NCBI GenBank assembly: GCA_025054715.1
Contig: JANWYH010000005.1
Location: forward strand, 96,335 to 160,334
Length of the DNA stretch: 64,000 nt
Reading direction: 5' to 3'
Origin: Pyrinomonadaceae bacterium
GTDB taxonomy: Bacteria > Acidobacteriota > Blastocatellia > Pyrinomonadales > Pyrinomonadaceae
Shown: piece by piece, positions 7,934-16,296 of the stretch
Numbering within the stretch: the first letter of the stretch is position 1
How the letters are laid out: the number at the start of each line of letters is the position of its first letter
The notes under the pieces: generated by a model
The model's database searches: none
What the model was told of the DNA's origin: nothing
The model's input: only the letters and a program-made list of their open reading frames with translations
Program-made: the position numbers and the translations under genes

Positions 7934-8742
7934 AGCAGGTATTTATCGGCTGTCAAGGCTGGAATTACAAAGACTGGATAAGCACTAGCGAAACTATTTT
8001 TTATCCGCGTAACACCAACTCATCTCAGATGCTCAGTATTTATTCAGAAGCATTCGACTGTGTTGAAGTTGACTCTACCTTCTATGCTATTCCCTCTGAG
8101 ATGACCATTGAGGGCTGGTATCGTAAAACTCCTGATAACTTCAAGTTTGCGCTGAAACTACCTAGACAAATAACTCACGAAAACCTACTCTCCGAGGCTA
8201 GTTACGGAATACTTGATGAATTTTGTGAAAAAATATCGGCACTGAAAAACAAACTTCTAGCTGTGTTAATTCAACTGCCACCGCAATTTGAAGCAGATCA
8301 ACGTAATACAACAAGGTTGCGTCGGTTTCTATCAAGATTACCTAAAGATGTAAAGTTTGCGATCGAGTTCCGCCGTCGGGAATGGCTCGTTGACTCAATA
8401 TTCGAAGAATTAGAAAAGACAAACACAACCTTATGCCTAGTTGAAGGCGAATGGATAGCAAGAGATGTGATGTTTCAAGCAATTGAAAGGCTTATAGACG
8501 AATTTTCATACATTCGGTTTATGGGAAGGCGCGACCTTGTAGAATTCAAGCGCGTCGTTCGTCCGCAAGATGAAAATCTGAAAATCTGGAAGGAAAACCT
8601 AGATCGGCTAAAAGCAAATAAGATTTTCGTATCCTTCAGCAACTTTTATGAAGGCTTTGCTCCAGAAAGTGCAAATAAAATGCGAATTCTCTACAATCGC
8701 CCTCCTGGAGTGCCTTCAGAAAAACAGCTATCGCTCTTTTGA
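7930..8742 (+). CDS. DUF72 family TIM-barrel protein
   Basis: A 270-residue protein with the DUF72 landmarks FIGCQGWNYKDW at the N-terminus, a YSEAFDCVEVDSTFYAIP strand, FKFALKLPRQITHE and FSNFYEGFAPESA near the end. Structures of the family show a TIM barrel, but no reaction is established to my knowledge. The gene overlaps the P450 gene by 4 bases (ATGA) and precedes the permease gene by 13 bases, so the three are probably one transcript. The link to the P450 is only positional. Confidence 0.85.
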   Translation: MKQVFIGCQGWNYKDWISTSETIFYPRNTNSSQMLSIYSEAFDCVEVDSTFYAIPSEMTIEGWYRKTPDNFKFALKLPRQITHENLLSEASYGILDEFCEKISALKNKLLAVLIQLPPQFEADQRNTTRLRRFLSRLPKDVKFAIEFRRREWLVDSIFEELEKTNTTLCLVEGEWIARDVMFQAIERLIDEFSYIRFMGRRDLVEFKRVVRPQDENLKIWKENLDRLKANKIFVSFSNFYEGFAPESANKMRILYNRPPGVPSEKQLSLF

Positions 8743-8755
8743 CAGAAGGTTTTAT

Positions 8756-9511
8756 ATGACTTCATTTGAATTAGTAGCTTTGATACTTCTTTTCTTTATA
8801 ACAAGCCTCGTCGGTGTGGTAACAGGAAGCAATTCGCTTATAACCGTGCCTGTAATGTTTAGTTTCGGCATTGACCCAAAAGTAGCTGTGGCAACAAACA
8901 TGTTTGGACTTACCTTTATGAGCATCGGAGCGAGCATACCGTTTACGCGAAAGCAAATGATTGATTATCGAAAGGTTTTTCCTCTAATTCTTGTGACCTT
9001 GATCGCCTCGACACTTGGTGCAATCATTGTAATTTTAATTGAGCCTCAAAGCATAAAGTTTATTGTTTCGATCGCAATGATAGCAGTAGCCTCATTCATT
9101 CTGATTGACAGCAAAAGCAAGACTAATCATCAAAAGACTGTTTCGTCGAAAAAGACAGGATGGATTACAATCCTCTTAACTTTTTTGCTAGGAATTTACG
9201 GAGGAGTTTACAGCGGAGGATATGTTACGATTTTGACTGCTGTTTATGTCGCATTTTCAGGAATGAGTTTTTCGGAATCCGTAGCCACGACAAAACTTAT
9301 AAATGTATTTTCTTCCCTTGTTGCAACACTTGTCTTCATCTGGCAAGGCTTAGTTGATTACAAACTAGGAATTATACTGGCCTTAACGATGTTCATTGGT
9401 GCCTACATCGGTGCCCTCTTTGCAACGAAGTTAAACGAAAGCATACTGAAACGAATTTTTGTTGCTACAGTCTTCATTCTAGCTATAAAGACTTTCATTG
9501 ATGCTTTATGA
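8756..9511 (+). CDS. TauE/SafE family (TSUP) permease
   Basis: This is a 251-residue integral membrane protein with about eight hydrophobic helices in two related halves. [16 protein letters not shown] in the first half and [15 protein letters not shown] in the second match the glycine-rich repeats of sulfite/organosulfonate exporters of the TSUP family. The substrate is unknown. I use the ATG at 8756, preceded by AGAAGG; earlier in-frame starts would lie inside the DUF72 gene. The last four bases overlap the moxR start. Confidence 0.88.
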   Translation: MTSFELVALILLFFITSLVGVVTGSNSLITVPVMFSFGIDPKVAVATNMFGLTFMSIGASIPFTRKQMIDYRKVFPLILVTLIASTLGAIIVILIEPQSIKFIVSIAMIAVASFILIDSKSKTNHQKTVSSKKTGWITILLTFLLGIYGGVYSGGYVTILTAVYVAFSGMSFSESVATTKLINVFSSLVATLVFIWQGLVDYKLGIILALTMFIGAYIGALFATKLNESILKRIFVATVFILAIKTFIDAL

Positions 9512-10467
9512 ATGAACTTAAATACACACCAGAAGTTATAGCTCACATATTTAACGAGATCCACAAAGTCATTGTCGGTCAGGATGAGGTAATCCTGCAA
9601 ATTTTGATTGCTTTACTTGCCGAAGGACACGTTCTCTTAGAAGGCATTCCTGGAACGGCAAAGACCCTTACGGTTAAAACCTTAGCAAAAATCATCGGAG
9701 CAAAGTTTACAAGAATCCAATTTACGCCAGACCTGATGCCTTCTGATATAACAGGAACAAATGTATTTAACATGCAAACGTCTCAATTTTCATTTCGTCA
9801 CGGTCCTATCTTCACTGATATTTTACTTGCAGACGAAATAAATCGAACGCCTCCCAAAACACAAGCAGCTCTTTTAGAAGCAATGGAAGAAAGACAAGTT
9901 ACAGTAGATGGAGAAAGCTATACATTATCACCACTTTTCACGGTTCTAGCAACAGAAAACCCTATAGAATATGAAGGCACTTATCCGTTGCCTGAAGCTC
10001 AACTTGATAGGTTTTTGCTCAAAGTTCTGATCGACTATCCTAACCAAGAAGAAGAACAGAAGATCATAGCTCGTTGGGACATGGGATTTAATCCAAGACA
10101 TCTCGAGCAGATTGATTTAGTTCCAATTGCAGACATTACGGCAATCCAACACTGCCGCCATGAAATCAAACAAATGCGCACTGAACTCGGCGTTCAACGA
10201 TATATTGTTGAGATAGTTCAAAAAACACGTAACCATCCTTTGATTCAATATGGAGCAAGCCCTAGAGCTTCAGTAGCACTTCTACTCTGCACTAAGGCAC
10301 TTGCTGCAATTAGAGGAAGAAACTTCCCAACTCCAGACGATGTGAGAGACGTTGCTCTTCCAGTTTTAAGACACAGAATTGCTTTACGAGCAGAAGCAGA
10401 ATTAGACGGCGTTAAAACCGACTCTGTAATATCAGACATAATTAAAAGCGTTGAAGTGCCAAGATAA
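9508..10467 (+). CDS. MoxR-type AAA+ ATPase
   Basis: A 319-residue AAA+ chaperone-like ATPase. The Walker A loop GIPGTAKT is near residue 48, Walker [10 protein letters not shown] near 108, and the sensor region [22 protein letters not shown] follows. MoxR ATPases usually act with a DUF58 and VWA protein to activate metalloenzymes or remodel envelope complexes. No DUF58 gene follows here; the gene ends the plus-strand chain and meets a convergent TPR gene 22 bases later. The nearest VWA gene is the secreted one at 14.4 kb, which is not an obvious partner. Start overlaps the permease stop by 4 bases. Confidence 0.92.
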   Translation: MNELKYTPEVIAHIFNEIHKVIVGQDEVILQILIALLAEGHVLLEGIPGTAKTLTVKTLAKIIGAKFTRIQFTPDLMPSDITGTNVFNMQTSQFSFRHGPIFTDILLADEINRTPPKTQAALLEAMEERQVTVDGESYTLSPLFTVLATENPIEYEGTYPLPEAQLDRFLLKVLIDYPNQEEEQKIIARWDMGFNPRHLEQIDLVPIADITAIQHCRHEIKQMRTELGVQRYIVEIVQKTRNHPLIQYGASPRASVALLLCTKALAAIRGRNFPTPDDVRDVALPVLRHRIALRAEAELDGVKTDSVISDIIKSVEVPR

Positions 10468-10489
10468 GCCATTCTGAAGTAAAGGCTCT

Positions 10490-11866
10490 TTACCTTCTGT
10501 TGATAACTTCCAAGAGCCTTGCCGCTAAGTTTTGATCAATTCTAAGTAAAGCGTCATATTGTTCGCGCGCAAGCTGTTTATTCCCTGTAAGAACGTAAGC
10601 AATACCAAGATTGTAACGAGCTCTAGCAAAATTCGGCGAAAGTGCTAAAGACTTTTTGTAAGCCTCTATGGCTTTTTCCCGCTCATTTACAGCAAGATAA
10701 GCGTTTCCAAGTAAATAGAACCCGTCTGAATAATCAGGTCTTTCACGAGTAAATTCTATCAACCCCTCTACAGCCTTTTTATAAAGATCATCGGCCTTTT
10801 TTCTGTTTCCGAGAAAATCATAGGCTCTGGCAAGATAAAAGTTAGTCTCTCCGTCATTCGGTTTTATTTTTAACGCTTCGTTACAAGCTTGTATAGCCTG
10901 ATTGTACTGTTTTAGATCGTTGTAAGCGCGACAAAGATTAGTATAGCCCATGTATTCATTCGGCAGAAGCTGTGTCGCCCGCTGAGCTGCAGCTACAGCC
11001 TCGTCGTGTCTTTCAGCAAGACTATACATCCAGCTAAGATTTACGTAGAAGCTTCCGTCTTCAGGATAAAGGGCTAAGCCCTTTCTTAAAACTGCTATTG
11101 CTTCAGTAAAGTTATTCAAAATTCGATATATATCGGCAAGGTTAAAATAAATTTCCTTAAGTTCCGCCTTTTCATTGAGGGCATTTTGATACGCCCTTAT
11201 AGCATCATCGTATCTGCGAAAAAATTGAGCCGACTGACCGGCATAAGTCCAAGCTTCTGCCCTATAACGCGTTCCTTTTCTTAAAGCTTCAAGGGCAGCT
11301 TCACCTTGTTGAGCATACTCACCAAGCGCATTATGACAAACTGCCATGAAGAAATAAATTTCAGGGTTTTGTGGTTCAAGCTCAGAAGCTTGTTTGTAGG
11401 CTTGTAAAGCCTTGCGAAAATCTTGCTTTGCTCGATAAATGTCGCCTAAAGCCGTGTAAAAATAAGAACTCTTAGGCTGAATTTGCAAAGCGTTAAGCAC
11501 ATCCTTTTCAGCTGAATCGTAATCTTTTTTCCAATAGTATGCTTGCCATCTGACCGTATAAACATCTATGGGACGATAACCCTGCTCTAAAGCCGTAGAA
11601 AGGTCAATGATAGCTTGCTCAAGCTCTCCGAGATTATAATGAGAATAACCTTTTGAAAAATACGCATAAGGATTTACAGGCAAAACCGCAATAGCTTCCG
11701 AATACTTCTTTATAGCCTCTCGATAATTTTTTTGGCTGTAGAATTTGTCTCCTTCGGCTATCAGCTGCCTTGACTTTTCTATTTTTCTTCTCTCTTGCCT
11801 GCTCTGAGAGTAGCTAAAGTCGGCAAATACAAGAAAAAACAGCAAAATTACTGCTATTCTCCCCAT
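10490..11866 (-). CDS. Secreted TPR-repeat protein
   Basis: A 458-residue protein with a short hydrophobic N-terminal signal (RIAVILLFFLVFADFSYSQ). About twelve tetratricopeptide repeats run from residue 30 to near the end, shown by recurrent A-x-x-x-[YF]-x-x-A-[LI] and P-[NE]-x-x-x-[YF] spacing. TPR arrays are protein-binding scaffolds. AGGAGAGGTG precedes the ATG. The gene follows the Ser/Thr kinase gene by 10 bases on the same strand, so the two are likely cotranscribed and the TPR protein may work in the periplasm as a partner of that membrane kinase. That pairing is inference. Confidence 0.85.
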   Translation of the reverse strand: MGRIAVILLFFLVFADFSYSQSRQERRKIEKSRQLIAEGDKFYSQKNYREAIKKYSEAIAVLPVNPYAYFSKGYSHYNLGELEQAIIDLSTALEQGYRPIDVYTVRWQAYYWKKDYDSAEKDVLNALQIQPKSSYFYTALGDIYRAKQDFRKALQAYKQASELEPQNPEIYFFMAVCHNALGEYAQQGEAALEALRKGTRYRAEAWTYAGQSAQFFRRYDDAIRAYQNALNEKAELKEIYFNLADIYRILNNFTEAIAVLRKGLALYPEDGSFYVNLSWMYSLAERHDEAVAAAQRATQLLPNEYMGYTNLCRAYNDLKQYNQAIQACNEALKIKPNDGETNFYLARAYDFLGNRKKADDLYKKAVEGLIEFTRERPDYSDGFYLLGNAYLAVNEREKAIEAYKKSLALSPNFARARYNLGIAYVLTGNKQLAREQYDALLRIDQNLAARLLEVINRR

Positions 11867-11876
11867 ATCACCTCTC

Positions 11877-13790
11877 CTATTGCAGAATTTCTAATCTATC
11901 AGGCGCCTTAGCTGGTGTAGGCTTCGTAGTAGTATTTTTTGGTTCCTTCCTTGGCTTTTCCACTGATTCTTGGCGGGTTACAGTTCGAGTTCTGTCTTGC
12001 TGTTGTTGCCTTCTATCTATCTGCGACGGCGCCGAAGAGCTGCTTGAAGTATCCGTAATCTGGTTGGCATTCGAAGTATCTTGATTACCATTTCTCAAAT
12101 CAAGATTACCTTCAGTAGGCAGTTCCTCCTGACTTAGAATAGGCGTTTCACTAAGTTGTGGCGTAACTTCAGGTGTCGGTATAAAAACAGGAGTCGGAGC
12201 AGCAGTAGGAGTCGTAGATGAGAAAATCCTATCTCCCAAAACATACAAACCAAAACCGACAATCGTAGCTCCTAGAATAAAAACAACAAAAGCAGATAGC
12301 AAAATAACTAAGGCACTCGATCTTGATTTTACATTCTGCGATGAAGCTACAGGTGTTGCTTCAGTGTGTGGCTGATTATATGTTCCTGTAACGGAAACGG
12401 CTTCTTGACGGAAGTCTTTGTCTTCTAGCTGAGCTGCCTCAAGCTCGTTTCGCTCACTTACTTGAAAATCTGTAGTTTCAGTCTGAAAATCTACTCTGTA
12501 ACTTGTAGGTTGATTTTCAAAATCTCTTATTTCTTCTAGCTTAAGCTCCCCAGCTCTCTCTACTAGTTTTGCCTCCTCTGAGAACTCATCAAATCTAACA
12601 AGTGGAACAGTGAGTTCTTGCTTGTTCTGCAGTAGTTCTTCCTGTCCAACGAGTGGAACTGTTAACTCCTGCTTTTCCTGAAGTAGTTCCTCTTGTTGAA
12701 CGAGTGGAATCGTTAACTCCTGCTTTTCTCGAGGTAAATCCTGAGAAACGACCTTCGGGAAAATTTCTTCCGGAATAACACGTGTTTCCTTTTGTGACTG
12801 CGAAAAAGGTGTACTTTCAGTTAAAGTTCTATTGCTAAGCTGTAAATCTTCCAAAACTAAGGTTTTCTGCTCGGACTGTTTCCTCTTATTATCAACCGCT
12901 TCTACGTTTACTTTAGAGTGGCTTACGCCTCGGTTTTTTATAGTAAAAAATGCTTCTCGTAAAGCCTTCTGCATTTCTTTTGCCGAATCATAACGAAGAT
13001 TCGAAGCAACGCTCATCCCGCGCATTATTACATCTGAGATTTCTTCAGGAACTTCAGGGTTTAGCTTGTTTATTGGTTCTATTGGATCAGGCAAATTGTT
13101 CAGCAAACGATCGGCGCGAGTCACAGAATCAATCGGGTTTTGAGCAGTCAGAAGAAAGTAGATAGTAGCTGACAGCGAGTAAATATCGCTTCTCTCCGTT
13201 GTCCCCGACCTTCTTATCTGTTCTATCGGAGCATAGCTTGGTGTATAAGCTATTGTGCTGCCATCAGAAGATACACGTGTCTTTTCCCCTACAGAAAATT
13301 TAGCTAATCCAAAGTCTAGCAAAACGACGTTATTGTCAGGTGTCAGTTTTAGATTCTGAGGTTTAATGTCACGATGAATAATCGGCGGTCGTTGAGAGTG
13401 AAGATAATTTAGAACCTCCAGTAATTGATCGGCCCAGAAAAGCACCCAATCTAGAGTAAATGGTTTTCCGTTTTCCTTTACCATCCTGGCTAAATCACTG
13501 CCCGCAATATACTCCATGACCAAGTATTTCGCCCCGCCTTCTTCAAAATGGTCTATAACTTTCGGAAGATTCGGATGTTTCAACTGCGCTAAAATCTTAG
13601 CTTCTTTTTCAAAAGCTTGAGCTAACCTTTCTTCATCACCGAAAAAGGCTCTTTTTATAGCAACTTTATTGCCCAGTCTCTGATCCACGGCTAGGTAAAC
13701 TTCACCCATTCCTCCGCTTCCTATGAGACTGACTATCAGATAACGCCCTTGTAAAACCGTGTTTCTTTCCAATGCCTTCGCTTGTATCAT
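11877..13790 (-). CDS. Membrane-anchored Ser/Thr protein kinase (PknB-like)
   Basis: This 637-residue Hanks-type kinase has its catalytic domain at about residues 16-280: glycine loop GSGGMGEVY at 24-32, Lys46, HRDIKPQN with catalytic Asp141, and DFG at 159-161. A long acidic linker follows, containing three near-identical 17-residue repeats of the QELTVPLV type. One transmembrane helix (SALVILLSAFVVFILGATIV) precedes a short proline/threonine-rich outer segment, with no PASTA domain. The protein should sit in the inner membrane with the kinase inside. Ribosome site GAGGTG is 5 bases before the ATG. It lies between a zinc-motif membrane protein gene and the TPR gene, probably one operon. Confidence 0.93.
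   Translation of the reverse strand: MIQAKALERNTVLQGRYLIVSLIGSGGMGEVYLAVDQRLGNKVAIKRAFFGDEERLAQAFEKEAKILAQLKHPNLPKVIDHFEEGGAKYLVMEYIAGSDLARMVKENGKPFTLDWVLFWADQLLEVLNYLHSQRPPIIHRDIKPQNLKLTPDNNVVLLDFGLAKFSVGEKTRVSSDGSTIAYTPSYAPIEQIRRSGTTERSDIYSLSATIYFLLTAQNPIDSVTRADRLLNNLPDPIEPINKLNPEVPEEISDVIMRGMSVASNLRYDSAKEMQKALREAFFTIKNRGVSHSKVNVEAVDNKRKQSEQKTLVLEDLQLSNRTLTESTPFSQSQKETRVIPEEIFPKVVSQDLPREKQELTIPLVQQEELLQEKQELTVPLVGQEELLQNKQELTVPLVRFDEFSEEAKLVERAGELKLEEIRDFENQPTSYRVDFQTETTDFQVSERNELEAAQLEDKDFRQEAVSVTGTYNQPHTEATPVASSQNVKSRSSALVILLSAFVVFILGATIVGFGLYVLGDRIFSSTTPTAAPTPVFIPTPEVTPQLSETPILSQEELPTEGNLDLRNGNQDTSNANQITDTSSSSSAPSQIDRRQQQQDRTRTVTRQESVEKPRKEPKNTTTKPTPAKAPDRLEILQ
12597..12749. repeat. Three 51-bp tandem repeats inside the kinase gene
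   Basis: Units start at 12597, 12648 and 12699, each opening AAC(A/G)AGTGGAA on the plus strand. They encode three copies of a 17-residue motif around QELT(I/V)PLV-x-QEELL in the cytoplasmic linker of the kinase. The third copy decays at its far end. The unit is a whole number of codons, so copy number can change without breaking the frame. Confidence 0.8.
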
Positions 13791-13799
13791 AAATGCACC

Positions 13800-14324
13800 T
13801 CAAGGAATCTTGCTAACGAGTAGTTCTTTTTGTGAAAGCATAGCCGGCTGACCTCTATGTTGCCAGCATCTTTCTGTTCCTTTAACCTTACGCCTGCATG
13901 GCGTTCCCCTCTTAGTCATTGCACCACAGAAGTAAATTTCCTCTTCAATTTCTAATGAGTTTTTTCTCGATTCAGTCACTAAACCACTACTGGCATTCGT
14001 AACTTTCGTTGCTTCTATAGACGCTTTATTCTGAAGCTGAATTTGTCCGTCTTTTTTTAGCTGTTCAAACTGCTTTTCAGTTGCAAGATCTGATTTCAAA
14101 ACAAAGCTTTTGGGCTTTTCCGGTTCTTTTCCACTCCAAAAAAAGCCTCCTATTCCAACAAATCCAATCAACAGAATTGCCGTAAAAGTGCCTTTAACAA
14201 AGAATTCATGAGTTTTATTTTCAATCTCACAAATCTCACAAAAACGGCGACTGGTCCATAACTTCCACTCTTTTCTGAAAATCCTATTTCCGCATTCGCA
14301 ACAAAAGTTCGGTTTATAGAGCAT
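13800..14324 (-). CDS. Membrane protein with two zinc-type cysteine motifs
   Basis: A 174-residue protein. Residues 8-33 hold CCECG and CEIC, a zinc-ribbon-like pair. One membrane helix follows (FTAILLIGFVGIGGFFW). The tail carries CGAMTKRGTPCRRKV and CWQHRG, a short Cys/His motif of the DUF5763 type seen in many small bacterial proteins. The function is unknown; the motifs suggest metal binding on both sides of the membrane. It is the first gene of the kinase-TPR cluster, 9 bases before the kinase start. There is no clear ribosome site. Confidence 0.6.
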   Translation of the reverse strand: MLYKPNFCCECGNRIFRKEWKLWTSRRFCEICEIENKTHEFFVKGTFTAILLIGFVGIGGFFWSGKEPEKPKSFVLKSDLATEKQFEQLKKDGQIQLQNKASIEATKVTNASSGLVTESRKNSLEIEEEIYFCGAMTKRGTPCRRKVKGTERCWQHRGQPAMLSQKELLVSKIP

Positions 14325-14414
14325 CGTTTGCAGCCAGCCGCCTCATCTGAAATTTTTCTGACTGAAATTATACACCAAACGAGTTTGATTTGTTAACATT
14401 TCAATTAGAATCTT

Positions 14415-15395
14415 ATGAGGCTCGTTGTCATCGTTTTTACTTTAATGCTTCCAATTTTGCAAGTATTTGCCCAAAATGATGAAGTTATTAGAGTAAAGAC
14501 GGCATTAGTAAGGCTAAATGTCGGTGTAGTTGATCAAAAAGGAAGGCCAGTTTTTAATCTCAGCAAGGAAGACTTCTCAGTTTATGAAGACGGCGTCAAA
14601 CAGTCAATTTTAAGATTTGAGCCAACAGAATCTCCTTTTTCAATCGTTCTTCTTCTTGATATGTCAGGCTCAACAATAAGCATTCGACAAACCATCAAAA
14701 CAGCCGCAATTCGTTTTATCAACGCACTTTCTGCCGAAGATCGAGTTGCCGTGGTAGAGTTCTACGACAAAATAAACTTAAGAAATAATTTCACAACAGA
14801 TCGAAAAGTTATCTTTAATTCGATCAACGTAGCAAACGGAAGAGGTAAAACGCAGCTTTACAAAGCGATTGACTTTGCTTTAGACAAGCTAGAGAAAGAA
14901 AAATCTTCACGCAAAGCCATTATCGTGTTGACTGACGGAGTTGATACAGATTTAAGAAATAATGACCGCGAGATGTTATCTAAACTTCCTGAAGATAGTC
15001 TTCCTGAAGTAATAGAAATTGAGAAAGACCAAGTCCTAAGTAGAATAGTTACAAAAGCACAACAACAAGGTGTAACCATTTATCCACTTGCACTTCCAAC
15101 GGGCGATCCTTCACGTTTGCCTGATCCTTCGCCACTTCAAATCGCACTATACAAAATCGCACGTAACAGACTCGAAGCTTTGGCTAAAAATACCGGGACC
15201 TCCCTTATAAGCATAAACCGCATTGAAGAACTTGGCAAAATATACGCGTCTGTAGCTGCAGAAATTCGCACACTTTACACGATAGAATACCAACCAACGA
15301 ATGACAAATTCGATGGCAAGTGGCGAAGTATAAAAATTCAAGTAAGTGACCCAAGCCTAACAGCCCGAACTAAGCCCGGCTATTACGCAAAATAA
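14415..15395 (+). CDS. Secreted VWA-domain protein, acidobacterial type
   Basis: A 326-residue exported protein with signal peptide (VVIVFTLMLPILQVFAQ). It follows the pattern of the 'VWFA-related Acidobacterial domain' family: an N-terminal beta segment (VRLNVGVVDQKGRPVFNLSK, then DFSVYEDG) and a VWA domain with an intact MIDAS, DMSGS near residue 84 and LTDGVDT near 174. VWA domains bind partners through a metal ion; the partners are unknown. A second family member is at 45.0 kb. A TAGAAT -10 element ends 3 bases before the ATG and there is no ribosome site, so the mRNA may be leaderless. It is convergent with the SucD-like gene, with one base between. Confidence 0.85.
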   Translation: MRLVVIVFTLMLPILQVFAQNDEVIRVKTALVRLNVGVVDQKGRPVFNLSKEDFSVYEDGVKQSILRFEPTESPFSIVLLLDMSGSTISIRQTIKTAAIRFINALSAEDRVAVVEFYDKINLRNNFTTDRKVIFNSINVANGRGKTQLYKAIDFALDKLEKEKSSRKAIIVLTDGVDTDLRNNDREMLSKLPEDSLPEVIEIEKDQVLSRIVTKAQQQGVTIYPLALPTGDPSRLPDPSPLQIALYKIARNRLEALAKNTGTSLISINRIEELGKIYASVAAEIRTLYTIEYQPTNDKFDGKWRSIKIQVSDPSLTARTKPGYYAK

Positions 15396-15396
15396 A

Positions 15397-16296
15397 TCAA
15401 CTGGCCTTAAGCATTTTTCTTGCTTTTTCCGGAATTTCGCCAATTTGTTCTACGACTTCTACGCCTGCAGACCTAAGCCTTCCAACCTTGCTTTGCCATG
15501 TTCCTTGCCCTGCTTCGATTATCGCTCCTGCGTGCGAATAGCGAGTCCCTGTTTGTGCAGACCTTCCGCCGATATAAGCCAAAATAGGTTTTTTAATCTT
15601 CCCCCTTTCTACTAGATCTGCAATTTGTTCTTCTTGCAATCCTCCGATCTCTCCAATAACAACTATCAATTCCGTCTGATCGTCTAGCTCAAACATCTCG
15701 ACTACTTGAGGCATGGTCAGCCCAACAACTGCATCTCCCCCGACATGACAAATTGTTGAAACGCCTAAACCAGTTTGACTAATATAATAACCAGTTGAAG
15801 CTGAAAGCCCGCCGCTCCGAGAAACTATACCAACGCAACCGGTTCGAAACCAACTACGCGCCGCTTCGGCACTTCCTCCTATCATTCCTAATACGGCCTT
15901 GCCAGGAGAAATGATACCAACCGTGTTCGGACCGACAAATTTCGCTCCTTTCTCGTCAGCCACTTCGCAAATTTCTAAGACGTCATACAGAGGAACTCTA
16001 TCGGCAATCAAAGCTAAAAGCGGAATTCCTGCTCCGATCGCTTCCATTGCAGCTTCCTTAACTTTAGGAGCAGGAACGAAAATTACGCTAACATCAACTC
16101 TACCCAAATTCCTTACGGCTTCCTCGACCGTATCAAACACTGGAAGTCCGTGAACTTGGGCTCCACCACGCCCGGGCGTACAACCTCCTATAACCCGTGT
16201 TCCATATTCAAGCATTAGTTTAGTTCTAGCAGAACCTTCTCTACCAGTTATTCCCTGCACGATTACTGACTTGGTCTCATCAATTAGAATTGCCAT
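15397..16296 (-). CDS. SucD-like acyl-CoA synthetase alpha subunit
   Basis: This 299-residue CoA-binding subunit resembles succinyl-CoA synthetase alpha. It has the Rossmann-type CoA site (VIVQGITGREGSART, TPGRGGAQVHGLPVF) and the phosphohistidine region SHAGAIIEAGQGTW with the active histidine kept. With the adjacent SucC-like subunit it should form an acid-CoA ligase. Citryl-CoA synthetase (CcsB) and malate-CoA ligase alpha subunits are built the same way, so the acid is not fixed by family. I use the ATG at 16296, preceded by AAGGA with 7-base spacing; it lies inside the end of the upstream gene. It is the last gene of the seven-gene operon. Confidence 0.85.
   Translation of the reverse strand: MAILIDETKSVIVQGITGREGSARTKLMLEYGTRVIGGCTPGRGGAQVHGLPVFDTVEEAVRNLGRVDVSVIFVPAPKVKEAAMEAIGAGIPLLALIADRVPLYDVLEICEVADEKGAKFVGPNTVGIISPGKAVLGMIGGSAEAARSWFRTGCVGIVSRSGGLSASTGYYISQTGLGVSTICHVGGDAVVGLTMPQVVEMFELDDQTELIVVIGEIGGLQEEQIADLVERGKIKKPILAYIGGRSAQTGTRYSHAGAIIEAGQGTWQSKVGRLRSAGVEVVEQIGEIPEKARKMLKAS

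Noticed and set aside
10476-10498. GTAAAG/CTTTAC hairpin as terminator between moxR and the TPR gene.
   Set aside because: The stem is only 6 bp, overlaps the TPR stop codon and lacks a T-run.
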